Counted from the first letter of the stretch, positions 1-6,805 are shown. The stretch: 7,209 nucleotides of DNA from Ahrensia sp. (GCA_024639025.1 JAHEJF010000073.1:1-7209); one strand, 5' to 3'. Notes: a model not told the origin generated them from the letters alone. Made by a program: numbers and translations.

Positions 1-633
1 TCCATCAAGGATCGGCGATTGAGTGCCCTGATGCATCTTTTGACCGTCGTCAGTTCCGCGGGCTTTAAGCCGCCCATCAGTAAGGTTATCGTTGAGGTTT
101 ACTGCAATCACGAAGTCCGCACCCAAGGACCGGCATGCTGAAACCGGAACCGGATTTACAAGACCGCCATCCAGCAACCATCCTTCGTCATGGTTTGCTG
201 GACTGAATACACCAGGCAATGCCATCGATGCGCGCACTGCTTCGTGGACCGGTCCGTCGTTGAGCCAGATTTCGCGTCCAGTGGCAAAATCAGTGGCAAC
301 TGATGCAAACGGCCTCATATAACTTTCAATGGGCTCATCAATGTTGAGCTTCGTCATCAAGTTCTTGAACACATCGCCGTCAATTAGCCCACCGCGCGAA
401 ATCCCAACAGAGATCGAGCCAGCGATCTCCCGCCATTTCAACGCAAGAACCCACTCTTTCAGCGGCGACATCCTGTCTGCCACATAGGCGGCGCCGACCA
501 TCGCACCGATTGAGCAACCACAGACGATGTCCGGGGTAATTCCTTTTTCGCCAAGGGCTTCAATAATTCCAATATGACTCCAGCCGCGAGCTGAACCGCT
601 TCCAAGTGCGAGGCCAATTTTCGGTTTGGGCAT
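1..633 (-). CDS. Patatin-like phospholipase (RssA/NTE type), 3' end cut by window edge
   Basis: This is a serine acyl hydrolase of the patatin family, expected to cleave acyl esters of membrane phospholipids with a Ser-Asp dyad. Only the first 211 codons are present; the frame is open to base 1, whereas RssA-type proteins are usually about 300 residues. Visible motifs are a glycine-rich oxyanion loop (GSGSARG, residues 11-17), the nucleophile elbow GCSIG (39-43, Ser41) and the catalytic Asp motif DGG (155-157), followed by NPVPV (160-164). The spacing fits the bacterial RssA branch. No signal peptide is seen, so a cytosolic or membrane-peripheral location is likely. The ATG at 633 is preceded by AGGAG (bases 643-647) nine bases upstream, which supports this start. 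The upstream gap is over 1 kb, so it is probably transcribed on its own. The substrate is unknown. Family assignment is firm; physiological role is not. Confidence 0.93.
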   Translation of the reverse strand, partial: MPKPKIGLALGSGSARGWSHIGIIEALGEKGITPDIVCGCSIGAMVGAAYVADRMSPLKEWVLALKWREIAGSISVGISRGGLIDGDVFKNLMTKLNIDEPIESYMRPFASVATDFATGREIWLNDGPVHEAVRASMALPGVFSPANHDEGWLLDGGLVNPVPVSACRSLGADFVIAVNLNDNLTDGRLKARGTDDGQKMHQGTQSPILDG

Positions 634-1764
634 GTAATCTTGCTCCTCTTCCGATTTTGCGCAGAGTTTAAGTGCTTCCTCACAAGTCTGATGAGTCAAT
701 TATTTTATTGTCAATGTGATGGCTCGCTACAGCTCAAAATCTCACAAAACACCCGCACCAGAGGGTTAGATTGATCCTGCTCAACCAGACTTTTGAACTT
801 CTGGAGTGTCTCGGCTCGCCAGTCATCTCCTTTCCTGATCATCAGTTCTTTCGACACATGAGGCCGTCCGGGTCCCGCGCGGAGACCACTACATAAGTGT
901 ACGCGAGAATGCCATGAGTCAGCATGCCGATGGCTAATAGAGTACATGTTGCGATTGCCTCGCACGTTCTCTTTTAAGTGTCGAAACAAGCAAGAGCACT
1001 CTGCAAACACTGCCCTCCATCACTGGCTTCTCACACATGTAGACTAGCCCATATGGTCTTACTGCTGATTGACGAAGATCAATGGTGGCCGAGGCACTAT
1101 TAATGTAATATCTGCCATTCAGGGCGTGAGACAAAGTGAGGTTTCACTGACATTGAAATTGCTCGCTTTTTCCGGTTGTTTTCAAGCCGATTGATCCGCT
1201 TCCAAAGTAATTGTCATTTCACTCTGACAGTGCCCTGTAATCCTCTCATGCGTTCAAAAGATGCGGTTTTGCGGCTTTCGATTCACCCTTGTACTGGAAA
1301 AATGTTGACCAAGATCATCTTATCATGAGTCGGCATTGGCTAATTTGCTGGAACGTTTTCTGTATGAAACGCAGTCCAACAATACTATTGGAGGCAAAAA
1401 TGACTGAGGGCAAATTTGAACGGCTTTCTGACAAACCAGATTCTGTCAATGACGAGATAATATCTGCCTCTGGCGAGCATCACAGACCCACTATCTACTA
1501 TCCATACTGTCAGACAGAAAAAGTGCGGATAGGTAGCGACACAGTCAGTCTGCAAACAGCGAAACTTCAAGCATCCCATCATGAGACAACTCACAAGGGT
1601 CATGCTGCGGTCGTTAAGCTGAAGTAGGGGTATAATCGAGTATGGAATTTTCGGGGCCCTGTCACAGCGACTTGTGGGCATTGGCAGCGGCGCATAAACC
1701 TTGCGAATGCCTAAGCAATGAACCGCCGCCAAAACTATCAAGTTGCTCCGACAGTGCCGTGCCC
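634..1764. other. Gene-poor interval between the patatin gene and the sulfotransferase-like gene
   Basis: This 1.1-kb stretch holds no recognisable gene. Short open frames on the minus strand (about 711-1010 and 934-1134) have no recognisable motif; the first includes a plausible-looking 43-residue tail (from base 842) but no convincing ribosome site. The left end must hold the patatin promoter; a TTGACA-like hexamer on the minus strand (bases 709-714) is a possible -35, but no good -10 follows it. The only candidate gene is the 75-codon frame at 1400-1627, listed separately. No T-run terminator is visible after the sulfotransferase-like gene. The interval could be a decayed gene or a regulatory or RNA region; I cannot tell which. 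Confidence 0.5.
1400..1627 (+). CDS. Possible small hypothetical protein, 75 aa
   Basis: I do not recognise this frame. Its main support is a good ribosome site: GGAGG at 1390-1394, five bases before the ATG at 1400. The same frame is open further upstream to an ATG at 1289, but that start lacks a ribosome site. The product would be a 75-residue hydrophilic protein, acidic at the N-terminus and Lys/His-rich at the C-terminus (ending VVKLK), with one Cys and no signal peptide or membrane segment. The opposite strand is also open here for over 100 codons, which weakens the coding argument. It has no operon partner: the genes on both sides run the other way. It could be a genuine orphan, a gene remnant, or chance. 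No function is proposed. Confidence 0.28.
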   Translation: MTEGKFERLSDKPDSVNDEIISASGEHHRPTIYYPYCQTEKVRIGSDTVSLQTAKLQASHHETTHKGHAAVVKLK

Positions 1765-2463
1765 CTAGTTATCCGAGTTGAGTTTTGCTTTGGCCATTTC
1801 CCGATACACCGGAAGCACGTCAGCCAAGAGAGCAGCTTGGTCGGCGTTTAGTTCTGGCAATTCGCCCTCGGCAGCGGCAAAACCGCTGGATCTGTGAACC
1901 GCATCATACCAATGGGGTGCCCAAACGCCGTCAAAACTCTTAGGCCCCGTTGGCCAGGACAACATCGATGGATCAAAAGGTAGGTCGATTGCGGCGCAGA
2001 GTTTAGCCAGCATGCCCTCGGGGTTCTGTCGGATATCAAACGAGCTTATCACCGGCCCTGGAAACCGGCGAAACAAGGAGAGTTGTGCATCAAAGCCAAT
2101 ATCCGCACGCGTCGGTTTTTCGCGTTTTGCGCTATAGCTGGCGATCACGCGGGCCGGATGGCGAAGCAGATGGATATGTGTGAAGTCTTCTGCCCATTCA
2201 AGAGGGAAATTATCGAGCATGTGAAAACCCATTAGCTTCAGAAACAGCCCGTCGCCACGTGCCACAATTTGATCTGCAACATCTTGTGGGTCGGTGGGAC
2301 AAGCTGCCATCACTTCTGAGCGCATAGGGTGATCCAGACCAGTTGCTGCAAGATAAGCCCCGTAGAATGGTTCGTCCCAGATTTTGAATTCGGATCGCTT
2401 GCCGAAACTATACATCAATGCTGTCGACAGGTTGCGCGGGCCAGACCACATTGCAATTTTCAT
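1765..2463 (-). CDS. Sulfotransferase-like P-loop protein, partner of the upstream aminotransferase
   Basis: This 232-residue protein has the fold signature of PAPS-dependent sulfotransferases. The N-terminal WSGPRNLSTALMYSF (6-20) is the P-loop-like 5'-phosphosulfate-binding strand-loop-helix. LLRHPARVIASY (99-110) is the 3'-phosphate-binding segment, with Arg101 and Ser109 in the usual places. A third conserved block, GVWAPHWY (179-186), is typical of the subgroup found with class IV aminotransferases. There is no signal peptide or membrane segment, so it is cytosolic. The start is fixed by an ATGA overlap with the stop of the upstream aminotransferase gene, implying translational coupling and a joint function. 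The same two-domain order occurs, in reverse, in a fused plant protein. Real sulfotransferase activity and the acceptor are unproven; the domain might instead bind another nucleotide. Confidence 0.85.
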   Translation of the reverse strand: MKIAMWSGPRNLSTALMYSFGKRSEFKIWDEPFYGAYLAATGLDHPMRSEVMAACPTDPQDVADQIVARGDGLFLKLMGFHMLDNFPLEWAEDFTHIHLLRHPARVIASYSAKREKPTRADIGFDAQLSLFRRFPGPVISSFDIRQNPEGMLAKLCAAIDLPFDPSMLSWPTGPKSFDGVWAPHWYDAVHRSSGFAAAEGELPELNADQAALLADVLPVYREMAKAKLNSDN

Positions 2464-3365
2464 TTTTGGGTCTCAATCAAGTCATTGTAGAGATTGCGAA
2501 TGCGCTTTGTAACGGTACCGAGTTCGCCGTTGCCGATAATCCGTCCATCGATCGAACCAACTGGTGTTTGTGCGCCAAAGGTTCCGGTCAGAAATGCCTC
2601 ATCCGCGCTATAGGCATCGACCAAAGAGTAGTTGCGTTCAAATACTGGAATGCCATTTGCATGGCATAGGTCGATCACCTTTTGGCGGGTGATTCCATTC
2701 ATGCAGTAGTCGCCTGTCGAAGTCCAAACCTCTCCCTTGCGGACGATAAAAAAATTGCAGGAATTGGTCGTATTCACAAATCCTTGCACGTCTAACATGA
2801 GGGCTTCATCGGCGCCCGCCTTTTCAGCAGCGATGCAAGCGAGAATACAGTTGAGTTTTGAATGCGAATTTAGTTTGGGATCTTGCGTCATTGGCAGGCC
2901 ACGCATATGGGGCACCGTGGCCAAAGATATTGGACGTGGAAATTTTGGTTTGGAATGTTCCATGATTATCACCATGGTTGGTCCAAATTGACTTAGCGAC
3001 GGGTGCTGAAATGGTCTTTCCTTTACACCGCGGGTAACCATCAGCCGTGCATGGGCGTCGGTGGTCATGTTATTTGCTTTTTGGGTTTGAAGCACCGCAG
3101 CAGCAACGCCTTTCCGATCCAACCCAATTTCAAGATCTATGGCCTTGGCAGCTTCGAAGAGCCGATCAATGTGTTCGTCGAGAAACGCCCAAATGCCGTT
3201 GTAGAGACGCAACGCTTCCCAAACTCCATCACCCAACATGAAACCGCTGTCAAAGACGCTAACCGTTGCTTCGTTGCGCTTCTTTAGTTCGCCATCCACA
3301 TAAATGAGAATATCAGCATTTCGCCGATCTTCCTCGGCCTGATGGGTAGTAACTTTTTTTATCAT
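2460..3365 (-). CDS. Class IV (branched-chain aminotransferase-like) PLP protein with atypical active site
   Basis: This 301-residue fold-type IV PLP protein is close in length to IlvE-type aminotransferases (about 300-310). Visible landmarks are GDGVWEALRLYNG (45-57), the PLP-phosphate Arg in EHIDRLFEAAKAI (64-76, Arg68), GADEALMLD (184-192), NGITR (223-227) and the C-terminal TGT (260-262). Two key sites are odd. The Schiff-base Lys is probably Lys164 (in DPKLNSHSK), though Lys170 is possible. The Glu that contacts the PLP ring nitrogen in this fold is Thr199 (in GFVNTTNSCNFF). The ATG is preceded by AAGGA (3371-3375) five bases upstream. It is the first gene of a two-gene operon, overlapping the sulfotransferase-like gene by four bases. 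General BCAT activity should not be assumed; the amino donor and acceptor are unknown. Confidence 0.88.
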   Translation of the reverse strand: MIKKVTTHQAEEDRRNADILIYVDGELKKRNEATVSVFDSGFMLGDGVWEALRLYNGIWAFLDEHIDRLFEAAKAIDLEIGLDRKGVAAAVLQTQKANNMTTDAHARLMVTRGVKERPFQHPSLSQFGPTMVIIMEHSKPKFPRPISLATVPHMRGLPMTQDPKLNSHSKLNCILACIAAEKAGADEALMLDVQGFVNTTNSCNFFIVRKGEVWTSTGDYCMNGITRQKVIDLCHANGIPVFERNYSLVDAYSADEAFLTGTFGAQTPVGSIDGRIIGNGELGTVTKRIRNLYNDLIETQK

Positions 3366-3422
3366 GGAATTCCTTCGCAGGGTTGAATTTAGATCATGAT
3401 CGCTTGAAGCGGAAGCATCAAG

Positions 3423-3494
3423 CTACACTTTCGATAGCGATGAAATTCTCATTGCCGCCTGACGCGGTCGTGTGTTTTGAGATGACGCGTTCAT
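3423..3494 (-). CDS. Possible 23-aa leader peptide upstream of the aminotransferase gene
   Basis: An ATG at 3494 opens a 23-codon frame ending at a TAG (3423-3425), about 58 bases before the aminotransferase start. AAGGAG lies upstream, but with an eleven-base spacer, longer than ideal. The peptide would contain three Arg and five Ser but no run of one amino acid of the kind that marks amino-acid attenuators. A 6-bp hairpin (3402-3407 with 3418-3423) begins at its stop codon. It could be a regulatory leader ORF or simply chance; the evidence is thin. Confidence 0.15.
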   Translation of the reverse strand: MNASSQNTRPRQAAMRISSLSKV

Positions 3495-3509
3495 GTACAA
3501 ATCTTCTCC

Positions 3510-3536
3510 TTTATAGTGGCCCGCCGGTACTGTCAG
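3510..3536 (-). promoter_or_regulatory. Weak promoter candidate for the aminotransferase operon
   Basis: On the minus strand, CTGACA (bases 3531-3536) is followed after 15 bases by TATAAA (3510-3515). Both hexamers are near the sigma-70 consensus, but the spacing is two bases shorter than the optimum. It lies about 150 bases upstream of the aminotransferase start. Confidence 0.2.
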
Positions 3537-3861
3537 GGCAACTTGGTGGACTTGGTGGCGGCGATCAGTTTTCTTGGATCGCAAAGCAAGATCGTTTCAA
3601 AAATTTCGATTAGATTCCCATAATCATACGCTTAACATCGCTGTTTTGCGCGATTGCCGCTCAAGGCAGCTGTTTGATGGGCATTGTTCGAACGTCGGCT
3701 TCGGGCTGAAATCTACCTCGACCTTGGTGACTTTCATGGGCGATGGCGGAGATTCTCGGAAGATTAAACCAACATCAGCTACACGGAAAATGCTGGCTAG
3801 ACAGATGTAAGCACGTGTTTCTGGATCGCTAATCATCACGGGATTTCAATTTTATAGATGT

Positions 3862-3876
3862 TTTGCCATTGGCAAA
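3862..3876. promoter_or_regulatory. Perfect 15-bp palindrome, candidate operator of the dpp operon
   Basis: TTTGCCA-T-TGGCAAA is a perfect inverted repeat with a one-base centre, about 170 bases upstream of the dppA start. Its right half contains TTGGCA (3869-3874), a 5/6 match to the -35 consensus, although the hexamer 17 bases downstream (TGGTAT, 3892-3897) is a poor -10. The size and symmetry fit a dimeric regulator site, such as a LacI- or GntR-type protein. The cognate regulator is not in the window. Confidence 0.35.
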
Positions 3877-3935
3877 GTAGCGAATTCATGTTGGTATTTG
3901 AAGAATGAGACAACGAGAACTGTTTCCCGACATTC

Positions 3936-4014
3936 AACGCATCAGAGGAATGGGCTCACTTCGCCCGTCTAGGGTACCGCGAAGAGGGCGAGCACAAAGC
4001 GTTCCTGATGCGTT
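3936..4014 (+). promoter_or_regulatory. Folded 5' leader of dppA with alternative pairings
   Basis: AACGCATCAG (3936-3945) is exactly complementary to CTGATGCGTT (4005-4014), giving a 10-bp closing helix that ends 19 bases before the dppA ribosome site. Inside it, TCGCCC (3961-3966) can pair with GGGCGA (3986-3991). The overlapping CTTCGC (3959-3964) can pair with GCGAAG (3979-3984), and GCCC (3963-3966) with GGGC (3952-3955). These inner pairings exclude each other, as in a switching leader. No known riboswitch class is recognised, and there is no U-run for an intrinsic terminator. Confidence 0.35.
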
Positions 4015-4033
4015 TCATAAAAATCAAATACAG

Positions 4034-4038
4034 GGAGG
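4034..4038 (+). promoter_or_regulatory. Ribosome binding site of dppA
   Basis: GGAGG, within the longer purine tract GGGAGGAAA, lies seven bases before the dppA ATG. This is close to the ideal anti-16S match and fits a highly translated periplasmic binding protein. Confidence 0.85.
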
Positions 4039-4045
4039 AAACTAA

Positions 4046-5638
4046 ATGTCATTAATACGAAAAATCGCCTTGGGGTTGCTGATTGGTGCACTTGGCACCT
4101 CGGCGGCATCGGCGCAATCGCTGGTCTATTGCTCGGAAGGATCGCCGGAGGGATTCGACCCTGCGCTTTACACCGCGGGCACAACTTTTGATGCTTCCAG
4201 CCACCCAATTTACAACCGCCTGACCGAGTTCAAGGTTGGCACAACGGAAGTTATTCCTGGTCTGGCTGAAAGCTGGGACGTTTCGGAAAATGGTAAGACA
4301 GTGACGTTCAATCTTCGCAAGGGAGTGAAGTTCCATTCAAACGACAATTTCACACCAAGCAGGGATTTCAACGCTGACGACGTAATCTTCACCTTCAACC
4401 GTCAGAAAAACGACGACCATCCTTATAACGGTGTGTCAGGTGGTACGTGGGAATACTTTGACGGCATGTCGATGCCTGATCTGATCGATAGCATCGAAAA
4501 GGTCGATGAGCACACCGTGGTCTTTAATCTAAGCCGGCCCGAGGCCCCTTTCATTGCTAACATGGCGATGGATTTTGCATCGGTTGTATCTGCAGAATAC
4601 GGCGAGGCCATGCTGGCAGCAGGCACGCCTGAATTGTTGAACCAAGCACCGATCGGCACTGGTCCATTCAAGTTTCAGGCCTATCAAAAAGATGCAGTGA
4701 TCCGCTACCTACGCAATGATGATTACTGGGGTACTCCAGCCAAAGTGGAAAGCCTGATTTTCGCGATTACGCCTGATGCCTCCGTTCGGTACCAGAAGGT
4801 ACAAGCTGGTGAGTGTCACGTCACCGCCTATCCCAATCCAGCCGATATTCAGGCGATGAAAGATGCCGAAGACATCGTGGTCATGGAGCAGGAGGGTCTG
4901 AATGTTGGCTATCTGGCCTACAACACGACCGTTGCACCTTATGACAACGCAAACGTCCGTCGTGCGCTGAACATGGCAATCGATAAGCAGGCGATCATCG
5001 ACGTGGTCTTCCAGGGCTCAGGCCAGATTGCCAAAAACCCGATCCCGCCGACAATGTGGTCCTACAATGAAGCTATCGTGGACGACGAGTACAATCCCGA
5101 GAAGGCAAAAGAAATGCTGGCCGCCGAGGGTATCGAAGGTCTTGACATGAAGATCTGGGCAATGCCTGTTCAGCGACCGTATAATCCGAACGCGCGCCGC
5201 ATGGCCGAGCTGATGCAGGAAGACTTTGCCAAAATTGGTGTCAACGTCGAGATCGTGTCCTACGAATGGGGCGAGTATCTGTCACGTTCGCGCGAAATCG
5301 ACCGCGATGGCGCGATCCTTTTGGGCTGGACCGGCGACAACGGTGATCCGGACAATTTCCTGGCCGTGCTGCTTGGTTGCGACGGTCGCGAGAACTCGAA
5401 CCGGGCTCAATGGTGCCATGAGCCTTTCGAAGAGCTGATACAGCAGGCCAAGGTGTTGCCGACCCAAGAAGAGCGTCAGCCGCTTTATGAGCAGGCGCAG
5501 GCTATCTTCAAGGAGCAAGCGCCCTGGGCCACCATTGCGCATTCGGTTGTCTACATGACCATGCGGCCCGAAGTTGAAGGTTATGTCGTTCATCCGTTGG
5601 GTGGCCACATCTTCAACCAGGTCGGCCTTTCGCAGTAA
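4046..5638 (+). CDS. dppA: Periplasmic dipeptide-binding protein of an ABC transporter
   Basis: This is the substrate-binding subunit (SBP_bac_5 family) that delivers di-/oligopeptides to an ABC importer. It is 530 residues long, against 535 for E. coli DppA as I recall it. A Sec signal peptide (basic SLIRK, hydrophobic core, ASA before Gln24) predicts cleavage after Ala23. Numbered from there, Cys6, Cys234, Cys422 and Cys434 match the two disulfides of E. coli DppA, and Asp408 in WTGDNGDPDN matches the residue that binds the peptide amino group. Arg377 (precursor, in QRPYNPNARR) matches the Arg that binds the carboxylate. The blocks SEGSPEGFDP, NRL-EFKVGTTEVIPGLAES and IPPTMW are near-identical to DppA from memory. 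This supports true dipeptide specificity, though heme or other ligands cannot be excluded. It is the first gene of the operon, with a strong ribosome site. Confidence 0.96.
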   Translation: MSLIRKIALGLLIGALGTSAASAQSLVYCSEGSPEGFDPALYTAGTTFDASSHPIYNRLTEFKVGTTEVIPGLAESWDVSENGKTVTFNLRKGVKFHSNDNFTPSRDFNADDVIFTFNRQKNDDHPYNGVSGGTWEYFDGMSMPDLIDSIEKVDEHTVVFNLSRPEAPFIANMAMDFASVVSAEYGEAMLAAGTPELLNQAPIGTGPFKFQAYQKDAVIRYLRNDDYWGTPAKVESLIFAITPDASVRYQKVQAGECHVTAYPNPADIQAMKDAEDIVVMEQEGLNVGYLAYNTTVAPYDNANVRRALNMAIDKQAIIDVVFQGSGQIAKNPIPPTMWSYNEAIVDDEYNPEKAKEMLAAEGIEGLDMKIWAMPVQRPYNPNARRMAELMQEDFAKIGVNVEIVSYEWGEYLSRSREIDRDGAILLGWTGDNGDPDNFLAVLLGCDGRENSNRAQWCHEPFEELIQQAKVLPTQEERQPLYEQAQAIFKEQAPWATIAHSVVYMTMRPEVEGYVVHPLGGHIFNQVGLSQ

Positions 5639-5645
5639 CCTAATA

Positions 5646-5673
5646 ATTGGGACGCCGGAAATGGCGTCCCAAT
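5646..5673 (+). promoter_or_regulatory. Strong intergenic hairpin after dppA, reaching the next start codon
   Basis: An 11-bp perfect stem (5646-5656 with 5663-5673) closes a six-base loop, GGAAAT. It starts eight bases after the dppA stop, and its 3' arm includes the A and T of the peptidase ATG at 5672. No T-run follows, so it is not a standard intrinsic terminator. By analogy with the malE-malF intergenic hairpins, it probably protects the dppA message from 3' decay and limits expression of downstream genes. The structure itself is certain; its role is inferred. Confidence 0.6.
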
Positions 5674-6805
5674 GTTTCAATTGATTGGCATTGCTTTGAA
5701 CAATACGCTCGACGATCGACTGAAAGAGTATGCTGCGGTTGCCAAGGCTATGAACGTCGATGCCGTAGCACTCGTGCCCGGCCCCAATTTCACCCGTGTG
5801 GTGATCCATCCCTTCATGAGTCATGAACGACCCTTCATGCTGGTCGTTCCTGCACGAGGCCGCCCCGCTGCACTGGTCCCAAATCTTGAATTGCGCAGTT
5901 GGGATTTGGTTGGGTTTGATGGCGCAGTCTTCGACTGGCGTGATCAGGATGGATATGATGCGGCCTTTGCTGCTCTCTTGAAAAATTTGCAAATCGGAAC
6001 GCTGGCTGTCGAAGGTCAAGTGATGCGGGTATTCGTCCACCATGCCCTGCTGCGTGCACAACCCGAGCTGAAGATCATTGACGCTGAACGCGAGATTTCT
6101 GCGCTGCGAATGGTCAAGACCCCAGACGACATCGACGCGCTGAAAGCGGCCATCGTTATTTCAGAGCGCGCGCTGGAGCGTACATTGGCCTCGGTTCGGC
6201 TTGGGCAGACTGAGAAAGAAATCGAGCAATCGCTGATCCAGAACCTTTTCGCAGAAGGGGCAGAGGATCTGTCGTTTGATCCAATAGTTGCAGCGGGCGA
6301 CGGCTCGGCTCGGCCTCACGCCAAGGCACGCAATGATTACGCCGTATCGGCTGGCGACGCGCTTTTGCTTGACTTTGGCGCGCGCAAACACGGCTTTGCC
6401 GCTGACATCACCCGCACTGTGGTTCTGGATCACGCCACAGATGAAGTTGAAGAAGTTTATGACACCGTTTTGCGGGCCAATCTGAAAGGGTTCGAGGTGA
6501 CCCGTGCAGGTGTTACCTCCCACGAGATCGACGATGCCGTTATCGGCGTCCTTGAGGCATCGCCCTTTGCGGATCGCATCCGCACCAAGACCGGCCACGG
6601 ACTGGGGCGCGACGTCCATGAAGCACCCTACATCGTGCGTGGCAATCACCAGGTGTTGCCCGCGGGCACGGTATTTACCAATGAGCCCGGCCTTTACCAG
6701 ATCGGCAACTTCGGTGTGCGGATCGAGGACGATGTGTTGATCACCGAAGATGGCTGCGCATCGCTTACCCAATTTCCCAAAGAACTGACGGTGATGAAAT
6801 GCTGA
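5672..6805 (+). CDS. M24-family metallopeptidase (Xaa-Pro peptidase-like) in the dpp operon
   Basis: This is a 377-residue cytosolic peptidase with a creatinase-type N-terminal domain (about 1-130) and a pita-bread M24 catalytic domain (about 135-370). All five metal ligands are present: Asp234 (LLLDFGA), Asp245 (ADITRT), His309 (GHGLG), Glu338 (TNEPG) and Glu352 (RIEDD). The catalytic-type His216 and His316 (VHEAP) are also there. The likely reaction is hydrolysis of X-Pro bonds in small peptides using two divalent metals. No signal peptide is present. The start is uncertain: the ATG at 5672 has no Shine-Dalgarno and lies in a hairpin; TTG at 5681 or 5696 is possible. The gene follows dppA by 33 bases and overlaps dppB by seven, so it should act on peptides brought in by this transporter. 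Exact specificity (Pro-peptidase or relative) is inferred. Confidence 0.9.
   Translation: MFQLIGIALNNTLDDRLKEYAAVAKAMNVDAVALVPGPNFTRVVIHPFMSHERPFMLVVPARGRPAALVPNLELRSWDLVGFDGAVFDWRDQDGYDAAFAALLKNLQIGTLAVEGQVMRVFVHHALLRAQPELKIIDAEREISALRMVKTPDDIDALKAAIVISERALERTLASVRLGQTEKEIEQSLIQNLFAEGAEDLSFDPIVAAGDGSARPHAKARNDYAVSAGDALLLDFGARKHGFAADITRTVVLDHATDEVEEVYDTVLRANLKGFEVTRAGVTSHEIDDAVIGVLEASPFADRIRTKTGHGLGRDVHEAPYIVRGNHQVLPAGTVFTNEPGLYQIGNFGVRIEDDVLITEDGCASLTQFPKELTVMKC

Larger units (their letters stand above)
3366..4045. other. Divergent 680-bp intergenic region between the aminotransferase operon and the dpp operon
   Basis: The two operons diverge from here, so both promoters should lie inside. 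Open frames in the interval (about 3383-3613, 3574-3810 and, on minus, 3624-3839) show no recognisable domain and no convincing ribosome site, and I treat them as non-coding. The minus-strand side carries a palindrome GATCATGATC (3392-3401), a 6-bp hairpin (3402-3407 with 3418-3423), a possible tiny leader ORF and a weak promoter candidate. The plus-strand side carries a perfect 15-bp palindrome and a folded leader. Nothing was identified in the middle, about 3540-3850. Confidence 0.6.

Noticed and set aside
711..1134. Two overlapping minus-strand open frames (711-1010 and 934-1134)
   Set aside because: No recognisable domain, no convincing ribosome site, and residue composition close to random; too weak to call genes.
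1677..1732. Interleaved complementary segments after the sulfotransferase-like gene, resembling a pseudoknot or terminator stem
   Set aside because: Six-base pairings with long loops and no T-run on the minus strand; not better than chance.
1385..1741. Minus-strand open frame of 118 codons opposite the 1400-1627 candidate
   Set aside because: Cys-rich, random-looking composition without a ribosome site; probably the shadow of the plus-strand frame or chance.
1226..1758. Nine-base direct repeat GACAGTGCC at 1226-1234 and 1750-1758
   Set aside because: Short, only two copies, and no associated structure; expected by chance in sequence of this length.
3624..3839. Minus-strand 71-codon frame in the divergent region
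   Set aside because: Cys pair and basic tail looked faintly like the end of a regulator, but no family motif could be matched and there is no ribosome site.
5825..5849. Perfect 8-bp inverted repeat (GAACGACC / GGTCGTTC) with nine-base loop inside the peptidase gene
   Set aside because: Lies in a well-formed coding segment (ERPFMLVV); most simply a coincidence of codons.
5672..6805. Possible DMSP lyase DddP, an M24-fold enzyme of roseobacters
   Set aside because: DddP is longer (about 440 residues) and has an altered metal site. This protein has the standard five peptidase ligands and lies in a dipeptide operon.
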